Positions 25,019 to 35,314 are shown, counted from the first letter of the stretch. The stretch is 64,000 nt of DNA from Trinickia soli (GCF_002879855.1 NZ_PNYB01000023.1:21593-85592); one strand, 5' to 3'. The notes: generated by a model not told the origin, from the sequence alone. Numbers and translations are program-made.

Positions 25019-26995
25019 TCACGCGGGACGGAGGACGCCCTGACGCAACGCGCGCAGCAGGTAGCGGGCGGGATCCAGCGCATCGGCGAGATCGCGTTCC
25101 ATCGGCCATGGCTCTCCTTCGAGTTGAGCGGCAACGAGTTCGGCGCCGAGCGAAGCCCAGACGAGGCCGCGGGAGCCGAACGCGAATGCGCCGTAAAGGC
25201 CAGGCGCGCGCGGCAAGTCCGGGAGCCTTGCGCCGCGCAGCGCATCGGCTTGCTGCGCGCTGGCGTGTTCGTCGCCGAGCGAACCGATCATCGGCAGGCG
25301 GTCGCTCGTGACGCAGCGGAACGCCACGCGGCCCGTGAGCCGTGTGGGATCGAGTTCGGACGCGCCGGCGCAGCGATCGAAACCGGGCAATAGACCTGCA
25401 AGACGCACGAGGTTCTCGGCGTGGCTGCCTGCGCGCAGCTCAGCGCCGGCGTCGTCGACGTCGTAAGTCGCGCCGGTCAGCAAGCCGTCTGGGAGCGGCG
25501 CCGCGTAGCCCTCGCCGATGATCGGCAGCCGCAAGGCTGGAGAAACCGACTGTGGCAGGCACGTCAGTTGGCCGCGCACGATGCGGGTCGGGGCATAGCG
25601 CAGCCCGGCGAGGCGAGCGGCATCGTGTGCATTGGCGAAGGCGACGACACTGGCGCGAGCGATCACTCCGCCATGCGCGTCCCACACGGACCAGCCGTTG
25701 TGTTCGCGTTCGATTCGCTGTGCCTCGACGCCTGTGCGCCATTCGATCGCATCGTTGGCAGACGCGATCAGTGCCGCGCACAGCGCCCCGGGATCCAGTG
25801 CGCCGCCTCGCGGATAGAGCCAGCCGCCGCGCGCGACCGGCACGCCGGCCGCTTCGCGCGCCTGTGCCGCCGATACGGATTGGACGAGTTCGTGCGGGTA
25901 GCCGAACGATGCAATCGCTTCGTCGAGCGCTTGTGCCTGTTCGCCGTCGTCGGCGATTTGAAGCAGGCCGTCGCGGCTGCGCGCGAACGCGTGGCCGGCT
26001 CGTTCGAGCGCAGCCCAACGTGCCAGCGCGTAGAGGAAGCCGCTCCGGGTGATTCTCGATGCGACGCTGTCGTCGCGCGAAAGCAGTGGATGAAATACCC
26101 CGGCCGGATTGCCCGACGCTTCACAGCCTGGCCGCGCGTGACGCTCGACGAGCGTGATGCGCCAGCCGCGCACTGCCAGCCGCTGCGCCAACGCGCAGCC
26201 GGCCAGCCCGGCACCGACGATGATCGCGTGGCGTTCACTCGCCTCGAAAGGCAGCGGCGGCTCATGGCGACGCACGCGCCAGCGCGGGGCGAAACGGCCG
26301 ACGAGCATCGCCCGCTTGCTTGCGAAACCCTCCTGCTTTGCGCAGTCGAACCCTGCTTCGTCAAGCCCGCGCCGCACATGTCCGGCACAGGTGTAAGTCG
26401 CGAGCGTCGCGCCGTCGCCGGCCAGCCGGGCCAAGGTTTTGAATACGGCCGGCGACCACAATTCCGGATTTTTGGCGGGAGAAAAGCCGTCGAGATAAAA
26501 CGCATCGGCCCGCAGACAGAGCTTGGGCAACAGTTCGAGTGCGTCGCCGAAGGCGATCGTCAAGGTGACGCGACCGTCTTCGAACTCGAGCCGATGTAAG
26601 CCCGGCGTGAGCATCGGCCAAGCCTCGGCCAATTGCGCGGCGAGCGGGCTGAGCGTCGCGTCGGACGCGAGACGCGCATAGAGCGAGCGCAAGTCCTGAG
26701 CGCGAAACGGGTGCTTTTCGATCGAGACGAATGCGAGCCGTTCGCAGCGATTCGGGTCGGCCCGCCAGGCGGCCCAGGTCGCGAGAAAGTTGCCGCCGAT
26801 TCCGAAGCCCGTCTCGACGACGGTGAACGAGCGTCGCCCATGCCAGCGCCCGGGTAGTCCGTTACCGCGCAGAAAGACGTGCTCGGCTTGGGCGAAGGCG
26901 CCGGCCGCGCTGTGATAGATGTCGTCGTATGCGGGGGAAAACGGCGTGCCGTCGTCGCGGAAAGCCAGAGTGGCGGGAAGCAGCTTGGAGCTCAT
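25019..26995 (-). CDS. mnmC: Bifunctional tRNA (mnm5s2U34) methyltransferase/FAD-dependent demodification protein MnmC
   Basis: 658-aa two-domain tRNA modification enzyme. Residues about 1-245 are the SAM-dependent methyltransferase (VETGFGIGGNFLATW as SAM site; DAFYLDGFSPAKNPELWSP as MnmC signature). Residues about 255-658 are the FAD oxidoreductase (AIIVGAGLAGCALAQRLAVRG as Rossmann FAD site; SGNPAGVFHPLLSRDD). It removes the carboxymethyl group from cmnm5s2U34 and methylates the product in tRNA. The start ATG at 26995 is preferred over a TTG two codons earlier. It stands alone between two long intergenic regions. Confidence 0.95.
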   Translation of the reverse strand: MSSKLLPATLAFRDDGTPFSPAYDDIYHSAAGAFAQAEHVFLRGNGLPGRWHGRRSFTVVETGFGIGGNFLATWAAWRADPNRCERLAFVSIEKHPFRAQDLRSLYARLASDATLSPLAAQLAEAWPMLTPGLHRLEFEDGRVTLTIAFGDALELLPKLCLRADAFYLDGFSPAKNPELWSPAVFKTLARLAGDGATLATYTCAGHVRRGLDEAGFDCAKQEGFASKRAMLVGRFAPRWRVRRHEPPLPFEASERHAIIVGAGLAGCALAQRLAVRGWRITLVERHARPGCEASGNPAGVFHPLLSRDDSVASRITRSGFLYALARWAALERAGHAFARSRDGLLQIADDGEQAQALDEAIASFGYPHELVQSVSAAQAREAAGVPVARGGWLYPRGGALDPGALCAALIASANDAIEWRTGVEAQRIEREHNGWSVWDAHGGVIARASVVAFANAHDAARLAGLRYAPTRIVRGQLTCLPQSVSPALRLPIIGEGYAAPLPDGLLTGATYDVDDAGAELRAGSHAENLVRLAGLLPGFDRCAGASELDPTRLTGRVAFRCVTSDRLPMIGSLGDEHASAQQADALRGARLPDLPRAPGLYGAFAFGSRGLVWASLGAELVAAQLEGEPWPMERDLADALDPARYLLRALRQGVLRPA

Positions 26996-27419
26996 CGGCA
27001 AGCGGAAAGTATGGGAAATGCGGGTGCGCTAAGCTAAGGGGCAACCCTAAGGGGGCTGGCGGAAGCACGGCAAAACAGTCGCAAACCTATACTGGACAAG
27101 GGTTTGCGGGCGTTGGCAAAATCCAACGACAAATCGTACTTATGTCGCGAGGCCCTTGGCAGCAGGGGTTCGCGAGTACGACAATGCTCAAACCCAGCGC
27201 CGACAAGGCTCGCCAGCGCTAAATTGTTTGGAAGCCTTGCCGTTATTGGGTTTGCGCTGAGCTATCATAGCAAGCGCCGCACGGCCGTACCGCCAGGGGG
27301 TTCAGCGTGTCCGAGCGGCGCACGCTTCGCCACGGCTACTCGACGGCACAGCTTGCGTACGTATAATTCGGCGCGTTTGCGCTGTCCGTGTCACTTCAAT
27401 CTGATAAAGAGGAACGTTA
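26996..27419. other. Intergenic region upstream of the HU gene
   Basis: 424 bases between the divergent mnmC and HU genes. Nothing gene-like is seen; the HU promoter lies at its right end. The stretch is somewhat AT-richer than the surrounding coding DNA. Confidence 0.5.
27340..27367 (+). promoter_or_regulatory. Promoter of the HU gene
   Basis: A consensus -10 TATAAT (27362-27367) with a -35-like TCGACG (27340-27345) 16 bases upstream. It lies 52 bases before the HU start codon, and GAGGAACG just before the ATG is the ribosome-binding site. Confidence 0.6.
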
Positions 27420-27698
27420 ATGAACAAACAGGAACTGATCGACGCCGTCGCAGGTCAGACGGGCGCCAGCAAGGCTCAAACCGGCGAAACGCTCGACACG
27501 CTGCTCGAAGTGATCAAGAAGGCAGTGTCCAAGGGCGACGCGGTGCAGCTCATCGGCTTCGGCAGCTTCGGCTCGGGCAAGCGCGCGGCGCGTACGGGCC
27601 GCAACCCCAAAACGGGCGAGACCATCAAGATTCCCGCAGCCAAGACCGTCAAGTTCACGGCTGGCAAGGCATTCAAGGATGCCGTCAACAAGCGTTAA
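27420..27698 (+). CDS. hupB: DNA-binding protein HU-beta
   Basis: 92-aa nucleoid protein. It starts [20 protein letters not shown], has the HU signature [21 protein letters not shown] with the DNA-wrapping arm, and ends AFKDAVNKR. It bends DNA and compacts the nucleoid as a dimer. A single-gene transcript is likely: a good promoter precedes it and a strong intrinsic terminator follows 28 bases after the stop. Confidence 0.97.
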   Translation: MNKQELIDAVAGQTGASKAQTGETLDTLLEVIKKAVSKGDAVQLIGFGSFGSGKRAARTGRNPKTGETIKIPAAKTVKFTAGKAFKDAVNKR

Positions 27699-27726
27699 GC
27701 CGATATCGGGTTGACGTTCTGTCGAC

Positions 27727-27750
27727 ACCCGCCTCAGGCGGGTTTTTTTT
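27727..27750 (+). terminator. Intrinsic terminator after hupB
   Basis: ACCCGCC (27727-27733), loop TCA, GGCGGGT (27737-27743), then eight T residues to 27750. Confidence 0.93.
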
Positions 27751-27819
27751 CGTCGATGCTTTCGTCGATAGATTCGGCATGGTTCGGCGAGCCCCGACGC
27801 GGGCTCGCATGAACCCGGC

Positions 27820-29130
27820 TCAATGGACGATCTGACCTTCGTCGTCGCCCTCGTGATCGTCGGCGTCCACATCCCAGTTGGGAAAAGGGTCGGGCATACG
27901 CTGCCAACCCTGCGGACCCAGCGCGTACTCCTCGTCGCTGAGCAGGCAAGCGTCGAGCTTCGCGCGCCAAAGCCGGGCGTCGAGCCCCACGCCGATCAGC
28001 ACGAGTTCCTGGCGCCGATCGCCGATGGCCGCATCGTCGGGCGAACCGTGCCAATCTGCCGCGATTTCGGCGGCGAGCTCGTCATCGTCGGGCCACTCCT
28101 CGCGCGGCTGCGCGGCCCACCACATGCCGGCCGGCCCATGGCGGCAGACTCCCCCGGCCTGCGAGAGCGAGCCGGCGACATCATGGCGCGTGGCCAGCCA
28201 GAAGAAGCCTTTGCTACGCAGCACCCCTTGCCATTCTTCGTGCAGCAGGTTCCATAGCCGCTCTGCGTTGAACGGCCGGCGCGCACGATAGACGAAGCTG
28301 CCGATACCGTATTGGTCGGCTTCGCTGACATGCGAGTGGCCCGCATGATCGTGTTCGTGATCCTCGATGTGCTCGTTCGCATGCTCGAGCGACGCAAGCC
28401 AACCGGGCGCGCCGGCAGCGGCCTCGAAGTCGAAGCGCTTCGTATCGATGACTTCCTCAAGCGGCACGGCGCCGAAGCGGCTGACGATCTGAATCGCGCG
28501 CGGATTGAGGCGCGCCAGGATATGAGAGAGCCGCTCGAGCGCGTCGGCATCAACGAGATCGGCTTTATTCACGACCAACACATCGCAAAACTCGATCTGC
28601 TCGATCAGCAGTTCGACAATGGTGCGGTCGTCGTCTTCGCTCGCCGCGAGACCGCGCTCCGCGAGCGCCTGCGCCGAACCGTAGTCGCGCAGGAAATTGA
28701 ACGCGTCGACGACGGTGACCATCGTGTCGAGCCGCGCGATCTCGGCCAGTGTGTGGCCTTCGTCGTCGGTGAACGCGAAGGTTTCGGCGATCGGCATCGG
28801 CTCGGCGATGCCCGTCGATTCGATCAGGATGGCGTCGAAACGGTCTTCTTCGGCGAGCCGTCGAATTTCGGCCAGCAGGTCGTCGCGCAGCGTGCAGCAG
28901 ATGCAGCCGTTCGAGAGCTCGACGAGACGCTCTTCGACGCGCGAGAGCGACGCGGCGTCTCTGACGAGCGCGGCGTCGATATTGACCGCCGCGAGATCGT
29001 TGACGATCACGGCCACGCGCAGGCCGGCGCGGTTCGCGAGGATGTGGTTGAGCAGCGTGGTCTTGCCCGCGCCGAGGAAACCCGACAGCACGGTGACGGG
29101 TAGAGGCGGATGGTTCATTGGAGTCGACAT
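27820..29130 (-). CDS. CobW/COG0523-family GTP-binding metal chaperone
   Basis: 436-aa GTPase of the CobW/ZNG1 family. The P-loop is [13 protein letters not shown], the metal-binding motif [12 protein letters not shown] follows, and the GTP motif NKADLVDAD is near residue 195. A His/Asp-rich stretch, [13 protein letters not shown], lies near residue 265, and the C-terminal CobW_C domain ends acidic. Such proteins deliver zinc (or cobalt) to client enzymes and are often under Zur control, but no Zur site was recognised here. The ATG at 29118 is an alternative start four codons on. Confidence 0.92.
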   Translation of the reverse strand: MSTPMNHPPLPVTVLSGFLGAGKTTLLNHILANRAGLRVAVIVNDLAAVNIDAALVRDAASLSRVEERLVELSNGCICCTLRDDLLAEIRRLAEEDRFDAILIESTGIAEPMPIAETFAFTDDEGHTLAEIARLDTMVTVVDAFNFLRDYGSAQALAERGLAASEDDDRTIVELLIEQIEFCDVLVVNKADLVDADALERLSHILARLNPRAIQIVSRFGAVPLEEVIDTKRFDFEAAAGAPGWLASLEHANEHIEDHEHDHAGHSHVSEADQYGIGSFVYRARRPFNAERLWNLLHEEWQGVLRSKGFFWLATRHDVAGSLSQAGGVCRHGPAGMWWAAQPREEWPDDDELAAEIAADWHGSPDDAAIGDRRQELVLIGVGLDARLWRAKLDACLLSDEEYALGPQGWQRMPDPFPNWDVDADDHEGDDEGQIVH

Positions 29131-29229
29131 CGGTGAGGCGAAGGCGCAAAAAACGCCGCCGCATGAAAGGCGTAGGGAGCATTTTGCACCAAACGCCGTC
29201 ACCTCACCCCGGTCCGGTCAATCGAAGGC

Positions 29230-29721
29230 CTAACGCGACGACAGCGATGACGATCGACTCGATTCGACAGCTTCGCGCGCGGAGTCGGCCTGCAGCAGCT
29301 TCCATTGCGAAAGGATGCCGATGATCTGATCCGCATATTGATCGCGCAACGACGGCGTTTCGGAGTGATAGGCGCCGACGGCCGCCCATGTGTTGCCGTA
29401 CTTGTTCATCTTTTGCCGCAGATGCCATGCGGCGATGTAGACGCTCTTGCAGGGCTCCATCAGCGTGTCGGACGAGATGCCGTACCGCGCCAGTCCGGGC
29501 AGATGAACCGAATTGATCTGCATGAGTCCGTAATCGGTCGATCCGTTCGCATTCTTGTGCAAGGCGTCCGGATGATTGTGAGACTCTTGCCACGCGATGG
29601 CGCGCAGGATCAGCGGGTTGACCTTTTGGTAGCGCCCTGCTTCGTCGAAGCAGTCTGCGCGTGCGTTCGCGCATGCAAACGTCGCGACCGATACCGCCAG
29701 AATCAGAACTGTCCGTTTCAT
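29230..29721 (-). CDS. Lytic transglycosylase (IagB/VirB1-like)
   Basis: 163-aa secreted peptidoglycan lytic transglycosylase. A signal peptide ending near NARA-DCF precedes an SLT domain with the catalytic glutamate in AIAWQESHN, then the motif STDYGLMQINS and AAVGAYHS. Proteins of this class open gaps in peptidoglycan for secretion or pilus machines. It lies about 440 bases upstream of, and divergent from, the type II secretion operon, so it may help that machine assemble, but this is inference. Confidence 0.92.
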   Translation of the reverse strand: MKRTVLILAVSVATFACANARADCFDEAGRYQKVNPLILRAIAWQESHNHPDALHKNANGSTDYGLMQINSVHLPGLARYGISSDTLMEPCKSVYIAAWHLRQKMNKYGNTWAAVGAYHSETPSLRDQYADQIIGILSQWKLLQADSAREAVESSRSSSLSSR

Positions 29722-30161
29722 GGTTCGAGAGCCTTCGACGAGGTTTGTCGTTGTTCGTGGCGCGCCTGCTCGCCCCGCTCAGAGCAAGCTTCGCACAGGC
29801 AGGCTGGGGAAAACCCGGGCTTGCCGCTCGATTCAGTCGAAATTAATCGACCGTATGATACCGGATGCCGCTTGCGCGTCGTCGTTGGCCGGCCGACATG
29901 GTCGGACCGTGAGCGCGCCAACGCGCAGTGTGGCGGCAATAATATCGCGACAACCGCGATTGCCTGATCGGCGAGAGAGAAGTTTCCGACGTAAAAGCGA
30001 AGCTGCTCTCGGCGGTCGGTGATTGTTCATACACAAAAAACTGCTAATGTTCGTTTTCTCGAACGGCGGCGAGCATCGGACACCAAATACGACGAGGGCC
30101 GAGCGATGATCGCAACGGACGACCGCCGAGGGCAGGTACTTTCGCATTGAACCTTTATTCC
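29722..30161. other. Intergenic region upstream of gspD
   Basis: 440 bases with no gene. A palindrome GTTCG-N6-CGAAC lies at 30049-30064, about 100 bases before gspD, and could be an operator. No -35/-10 pair is convincing. Confidence 0.45.
30049..30064. promoter_or_regulatory. Palindrome GTTCG-N6-CGAAC upstream of gspD
   Basis: A 16-base dyad with 5-base arms located in the putative promoter region of the type II secretion operon. It could be a regulator site; the regulator is unknown. Confidence 0.35.
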
Positions 30162-32606
30162 ATGACAAGAAATCGTATGGCACTGCGCCGCATCGCTACC
30201 GCGCTTTTGATGGCAGGGCTTATGGCCGCCCAGGCCGCGCACGCCGAAGTGACGTTGAACTTCGTGAACGCGGACATCGACCAGGTGGCCAAGGCGATCG
30301 GCGCCGCGACGAACAAGACGATCATCGTCGATCCGCGGGTCAAGGGCCAGTTGAACCTCGTGTCGGAAAACCCGGTGCCGGAGCAGCAGGCGCTCAAGAC
30401 GCTCGAAGCCGCCCTGCGGATGCAAGGGTTTGCGCTGGTGCAGGACCACGGCGTGCTGAAGGTGGTGCCGGAGGCCGACGCCAAGCTGCAAGGCGCGCCG
30501 ACTTACGTCGGCAATGCCCCGCAGGCGCGCGGCGATCAGATCATCACGCAGGTGTTCGAGCTGCACAATGAATCGGCCAACAATCTGTTGCCGGTGCTGC
30601 GACCGCTGATTTCGCCGAACAACACGATCGCGGCCTACCCGGCCAACAACACGCTCGTCGTGACCGACTACGCCGACAACGTTCGCCGCATCGCGGCCAT
30701 CATTGCCGGTGTCGACAATGCGGCGGGCCAGCAAGTCGTCGTGATACCGCTGAAGAACGCGAACGCCCCTGATCTCGAGCCGCAGCTGACCAAGCTGCTC
30801 GATCCGGGCACGATCGGGAGTACCGATGCGACGCTGAAGGTGTCGGTCCTGGCCGATCCTCGTACGAATTCGCTGATGCTGCGCGCATCGAACAGAGCGC
30901 GCCTCGAAGCGGCGAAACGATTGGTCCAGCAGCTCGACGCACCCAGTTCCCAGCCCGGCAACATGCACGTCGTTCATTTGCGCAATGCGAACGCCGTGCA
31001 ACTGGCCAAGACCCTTCGCGGGATGTTGGGCAAAGGCGGCGGCAGCTCGGGCGGTAGCGCCGAATCGAGCAGCGCCAATTCGTTCAGTCAAGGCAATTCG
31101 TCCGGCGCCGGTTCCACCGGCACGGCGGGTACGCCACCCCTGCCGTCCTCGTACGGCAGCTCGTCGCTGGGCGGCGGCAATCCAATGTCGGGTGGAGGAT
31201 CGAGCTCGGGGTCCGGCCTCGGCGGTGGCCAGGGCGCCGCCTTTCTCGGCGAGAAGCAAGGCCAAAGCAGCGACGACAATCAACCGGGCGGCATGATCCA
31301 GGCCGATGCGGCGACGAACTCTCTGATCATCACGGCGTCCGATCCCGTCTATCGCAACCTGCGCGGCGTGATCGATCAACTCGACGCGCGTCGCGCCCAG
31401 GTCTACATCGAGGCGCTCATCGTCGAGCTGTCCGCTTCGTCCACGGCGAACCTCGGCATTCAGTGGCAAGGGGCGCTGCTGTCGAACAACAATAACAACG
31501 TGCTTTACGGCGGTTCGAACTTCAGCAACTCGACAGGCACGCAAAGTATCGTGGGCCTGACGGGCACGGGCGCGGTGGTCGCGCAGAATCCGGCCACGGC
31601 CATTTCCACGCTCGGCGCGAGCAATCTGCTCAGCAACGGCTTGAACGTCGGCTTGTTGCACCGGTTCGGCAACATCTTCGGGTTGGGCGGCCTGTTGCAG
31701 GCGCTGTCGTCGTCCAGCGACGCGAACGTGCTGTCGACGCCTAACCTCATCACGCTCGACAACGAAGAAGCGAAGATCATCGTCGGCCAGAACATCCCGG
31801 TGCCGAGCGGTTCGTACGCGACCTCGACCATCACCACGACGGGCAATGTCGGTGCGTTCAACACGTTCGATCGCGAAGACGTCGGCACGGTGCTGCACGT
31901 GAAGCCGCAGATTACCGATGGCGGCCTGCTCAAGCTGCAACTCTATACGGAGGTGTCGTCGGTCAACCAGGCCAGTCTGTCGAACTCCGCGGCCAACGGC
32001 GGCGTCACGATCGACAAGCGCTCCGTATCGTCGACGGTGCTGGCTGACGACGGCGAAATCATCGTGCTCGGCGGCCTGATGACGGACAACTACTCCGGCG
32101 GCAATCAAAAGGTGCCGTTGCTCGGCGATATCCCCTGGATTGGCCAGCTGTTCCGCTCCGAGAATAAGGTTCGGACGAAAGACAACCTGATGATCTTCCT
32201 GCGGCCGATCATCGTGCGCGATCAAGAGGACAGCTCGTCCATCGCCATGAACCGCTACGAGTTCATGCGCGCCCAGCAGCAAGGGTATTCGACCGACAAT
32301 CGCCTCATCAAGGACAACAACGTGCCGGAGATTCCGCCTCCCCCGCCAGGGCCGAGTCAAGGCGCCGTGCCGTCGCAAAATCTGTTCGATCTGTCGCGGT
32401 TCACGCGCGACAAGCGTTCGCAGGGCAATGCGCCCGCGCCCGCCCAGCAAGGCGCGCCCGTTGCGCCGGCGCCCGCCACCACGACGCCGGTTCCCGCACC
32501 GGCGCCGGGCAGCTCAGCCCCCGTTTCGTCTGCGCCCGGCAGCCCGGCGCCCGGCAGCGGCGTCGGCGGCGCACAACCGGGCGTGGCTTGGGGGGGCCGT
32601 CCGTGA
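30162..32606 (+). CDS. gspD: Type II secretion system secretin GspD
   Basis: 814-aa outer-membrane secretin. A signal peptide (cleavage near AHA-EVTL, residue 28) precedes N0-N3 domains (VNADIDQVAKAIG; NEST repeats near residues 110-290) and the secretin channel domain (near residues 400-700, with VPVPSGSYAT-like and VPLLGDIPWIGQLFRS signatures). A Gly/Ser-rich insert spans residues about 288-369. A Pro/Ala-rich tail follows after about residue 718, which ordinary secretins lack or have shorter. The ATG at 30177 is an alternative start. It is the first gene of the operon, followed by gspE with a 4-base overlap (GTGA). Confidence 0.95.
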   Translation: MTRNRMALRRIATALLMAGLMAAQAAHAEVTLNFVNADIDQVAKAIGAATNKTIIVDPRVKGQLNLVSENPVPEQQALKTLEAALRMQGFALVQDHGVLKVVPEADAKLQGAPTYVGNAPQARGDQIITQVFELHNESANNLLPVLRPLISPNNTIAAYPANNTLVVTDYADNVRRIAAIIAGVDNAAGQQVVVIPLKNANAPDLEPQLTKLLDPGTIGSTDATLKVSVLADPRTNSLMLRASNRARLEAAKRLVQQLDAPSSQPGNMHVVHLRNANAVQLAKTLRGMLGKGGGSSGGSAESSSANSFSQGNSSGAGSTGTAGTPPLPSSYGSSSLGGGNPMSGGGSSSGSGLGGGQGAAFLGEKQGQSSDDNQPGGMIQADAATNSLIITASDPVYRNLRGVIDQLDARRAQVYIEALIVELSASSTANLGIQWQGALLSNNNNNVLYGGSNFSNSTGTQSIVGLTGTGAVVAQNPATAISTLGASNLLSNGLNVGLLHRFGNIFGLGGLLQALSSSSDANVLSTPNLITLDNEEAKIIVGQNIPVPSGSYATSTITTTGNVGAFNTFDREDVGTVLHVKPQITDGGLLKLQLYTEVSSVNQASLSNSAANGGVTIDKRSVSSTVLADDGEIIVLGGLMTDNYSGGNQKVPLLGDIPWIGQLFRSENKVRTKDNLMIFLRPIIVRDQEDSSSIAMNRYEFMRAQQQGYSTDNRLIKDNNVPEIPPPPPGPSQGAVPSQNLFDLSRFTRDKRSQGNAPAPAQQGAPVAPAPATTTPVPAPAPGSSAPVSSAPGSPAPGSGVGGAQPGVAWGGRP

Positions 32607-34093
32607 GCACGCACACGGGGCCGCTGCCGGGCGCACTGGAACGCGAAGCGCCCTCGCCGCTCGCCGCGCGGCTCGTGCCTTACGGGTTTGCGCGCAACGG
32701 GCAGATCCTGGTTGCGCATCAACGCGCGGAAGGCATCGAGGTGTGGATCAGCGACCGCACGAGCGACGCGGCATTGGCTGAAGTGGCGCGCAATTTCGGC
32801 GCGCTCACGGCTGTGCGCCTGCCCGCCGCGGAACTCGCGCAAGCGATCAACACGGCCTATGAGCGCAACGACGGCAGCGCAGCCCAGGTCGTCGGCGAAG
32901 TCGAGGGCGAAGTCGATCTGTCGCGGCTCATGCAAGACATCCCGGAAGTCGAGGACCTGCTCGAATCCGAGGACGATGCGCCGATCATCCGGATGATCAA
33001 CGCGCTGCTCACGCAGGCGGCGCGTGAGCATGCATCCGATATTCACATCGAGCCGTTCGAGAACGCTTCGGTCGTGCGCTTTCGCGTCGACGGCACCTTG
33101 CGCGACGTCGTGCGTCCGAAGAAGGCGCTGCACGGCGCACTGATTTCGCGCATCAAGATCATGGCGCAGCTCGATATCGCCGAAAAGCGCCTGCCCCAGG
33201 ACGGACGCATCACATTGCGCGTCGGCGGGCGCGCAGTCGACGTGCGCGTCTCGACGCTGCCCACAGGCCACGGCGAGCGCGCGGTGCTGCGTCTGCTGGA
33301 AAAGGACGCACAGCATCTGAATCTCGAAGCGCTCGGCATGGGTCCCGATACGCTCGGGAAATTCGACAAACTGATTTCGCGGCCGCACGGCATCGTGCTT
33401 GTCACGGGGCCGACCGGTTCGGGGAAAACGACCACGCTCTACGCCGCGTTGTCGCGACTCGAAACGGCCACGACGAACATCATGACGGTCGAAGATCCGA
33501 TCGAATACGACCTGCCCGGCATCGGCCAAACGCAGGTCAACGAGCGGATCGGCATGACGTTCGCACGTGCCTTGCGCTCGATCCTGCGGCAGGACCCGGA
33601 CATCATCATGATCGGCGAAATCCGCGACCTGGAAACCGCGCAGATTGCGGTGCAAGCCTCGCTGACGGGCCATCTCGTGCTTGCGACGCTGCACACGAAC
33701 GATGCAGCTTCTGCCGTCACACGGTTGACCGACATGGGCGTCGAGCCGTACCTGCTGGCGTCGTCGTTGCTCGGCGTGCTGGCACAGCGGCTCGTGCGCC
33801 GGTTGTGCCCCGTCTGCAAGGAAGAACGCGTCGAAGACGGCCGTGCGCAATGGCATCCGGTGGGCTGCGACAAGTGCGCCAAGTCGGGCTATTCGGGGCG
33901 GCGCGGCGTCTACGAGCTGCTCATCATCGACGATGCGATCCGCACGATGGTCCACCACAATGCGGCCGACGCCGAGATCCTTGCCGCGGGCCGTGCGCAA
34001 GGCATGCGCACATTGCGCGAGGACGCCGACCGCTGGTTGGCTTCGGGCCTCACTTCGCTCGAAGAGGTGATCCGCGTGACGGGCGGGGCCTGA
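32603..34093 (+). CDS. gspE: Type II secretion ATPase GspE
   Basis: 496-aa cytoplasmic ATPase that powers pseudopilus assembly. It has Walker A GPTGSGKTTT near residues 268-277, the Asp box IMTVEDPIEYD, the Walker B segment DIIMIGEIRD, and the His box GHLVLATLHTND. The CM zinc finger is complete (CPVC near 402 and CDKC near 423). It starts GTG at 32603, within the gspD stop (GTGA overlap), because the further-upstream TTG is not preceded by a ribosome-binding site. Confidence 0.95.
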   Translation: MSTHTGPLPGALEREAPSPLAARLVPYGFARNGQILVAHQRAEGIEVWISDRTSDAALAEVARNFGALTAVRLPAAELAQAINTAYERNDGSAAQVVGEVEGEVDLSRLMQDIPEVEDLLESEDDAPIIRMINALLTQAAREHASDIHIEPFENASVVRFRVDGTLRDVVRPKKALHGALISRIKIMAQLDIAEKRLPQDGRITLRVGGRAVDVRVSTLPTGHGERAVLRLLEKDAQHLNLEALGMGPDTLGKFDKLISRPHGIVLVTGPTGSGKTTTLYAALSRLETATTNIMTVEDPIEYDLPGIGQTQVNERIGMTFARALRSILRQDPDIIMIGEIRDLETAQIAVQASLTGHLVLATLHTNDAASAVTRLTDMGVEPYLLASSLLGVLAQRLVRRLCPVCKEERVEDGRAQWHPVGCDKCAKSGYSGRRGVYELLIIDDAIRTMVHHNAADAEILAAGRAQGMRTLREDADRWLASGLTSLEEVIRVTGGA

Positions 34094-34096
34094 CCG

Positions 34097-35314
34097 ATGC
34101 CGGCCTTTCGCTTTGAAGCGATCGATACGGCGGGGCGCGCGCAAAAGGGCGTGCTCGACGCGGATAGCGCGCGCTCGGCACGGGCGCAATTGCGCACGCA
34201 AGGGCTGACGCCGCTCGTGGTCGAGCCCGCCGGCAGCGCCGCGCGCGGCGAGCGAAGCCGGCGTCTCGCGTTGGGCCGCAAGCTATCGACGCGCGAGCAG
34301 GCGATCCTGACGCGTCAGCTCGCGAGTTTGCTCACGGCCGGTCTGCCGCTCGATGAAGCGCTCGCCGTTTTGACCGACCAGGCCGAGCGCGACTACATTC
34401 GCGAACTCGTCGCTGCAATTCGCGCCGAGGTGCTGGGCGGCCATTCGCTCGCCAATGCGCTCGCGCAACATCCGCGCGATTTTCCGGATATCTATCGTGC
34501 ACTCGTCGCGGCCGGCGAACATACGGGCAAGCTCGGCCTCGTGCTTTCCCGGCTGGCCGACTACATCGAGCAGCGCAATGCGCTTACGCAGAAGATCGTA
34601 TTGGCGTTCACCTATCCGGCCATCGTTACGCTGATCGCATTCGGCATCGTCACGTTTCTGCTCAGCTACGTCGTGCCCCAGGTCGTCAACGTTTTCGCGA
34701 GCACGAAGCAGCAACTGCCGTTTCTGACCGTGATGATGATGGCGCTGTCGGGATTCGTCCGACATTGGTGGTGGGCCATTCTCCTCGGCGTGGCGTTCGT
34801 CGTTTATGCGGCGCGCGCGATTTTGTCGCAGGCGGGGCCGAGGCTGTCGTTCGACCGATGGGTATTGACGGCGCCGCTCGCGGGCAAGCTCGTGCGAGGC
34901 TACAACACGGTTCGTTTTGCGAGTACTCTCGCGATCCTGACCGCGGCCGGCGTACCGATTCTGCGCGCACTGCAGGCGGCAGGCGAGACGCTCAACAACC
35001 GGGCGATGCGCGGCAATGTCGACGACGCGATCGTGCGCGTGCGTGAAGGCACGTCGTTGTCCCGTGCGCTCGGCAATACGAAGACGTTTCCGCCGGTGCT
35101 CGTGCATCTGATCCGTTCGGGCGAGGCCACCGGCGATGTGACGACGATGCTCGACCGGGCGTCCGAGGGCGAGTCGCGCGAGCTCGAGCGGCGGACGATG
35201 TTTCTGACGAGTCTGCTCGAGCCGCTGCTGATCCTGGCGATGGGGGGCATCGTGCTCGTGATCGTGCTGGCCGTGATGCTGCCGATCATCGATTTGAACA
35301 ATATGGTGCAGTAG
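34097..35314 (+). CDS. gspF: Type II secretion inner-membrane platform protein GspF
   Basis: 405-aa platform protein. The N-terminal cytoplasmic domain begins MPAFRFEAIDTAGRAQKG; two duplicated T2SF domains of about 120 residues hold LARQLASLLTAGLPLDEAL and TLAILTAAGVPILRAL-type segments; three membrane segments lie near 173, 222 and 377. It starts 3 bases after gspE. It anchors GspE and GspL. Confidence 0.95.
   Translation: MPAFRFEAIDTAGRAQKGVLDADSARSARAQLRTQGLTPLVVEPAGSAARGERSRRLALGRKLSTREQAILTRQLASLLTAGLPLDEALAVLTDQAERDYIRELVAAIRAEVLGGHSLANALAQHPRDFPDIYRALVAAGEHTGKLGLVLSRLADYIEQRNALTQKIVLAFTYPAIVTLIAFGIVTFLLSYVVPQVVNVFASTKQQLPFLTVMMMALSGFVRHWWWAILLGVAFVVYAARAILSQAGPRLSFDRWVLTAPLAGKLVRGYNTVRFASTLAILTAAGVPILRALQAAGETLNNRAMRGNVDDAIVRVREGTSLSRALGNTKTFPPVLVHLIRSGEATGDVTTMLDRASEGESRELERRTMFLTSLLEPLLILAMGGIVLVIVLAVMLPIIDLNNMVQ

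Noticed and set aside
27726..27760. Possible tRNA or CRISPR-like repeat near the hupB terminator
   Set aside because: The inverted repeat is a plain intrinsic terminator; no cloverleaf or repeated spacers.
30027..32450. Long open frame on the minus strand opposite gspD (over 800 codons)
   Set aside because: It is an Arg/His/Asp-rich shadow of the high-GC gspD coding strand. It has no domain or ribosome-binding site, and the plus-strand frame is a clear secretin.
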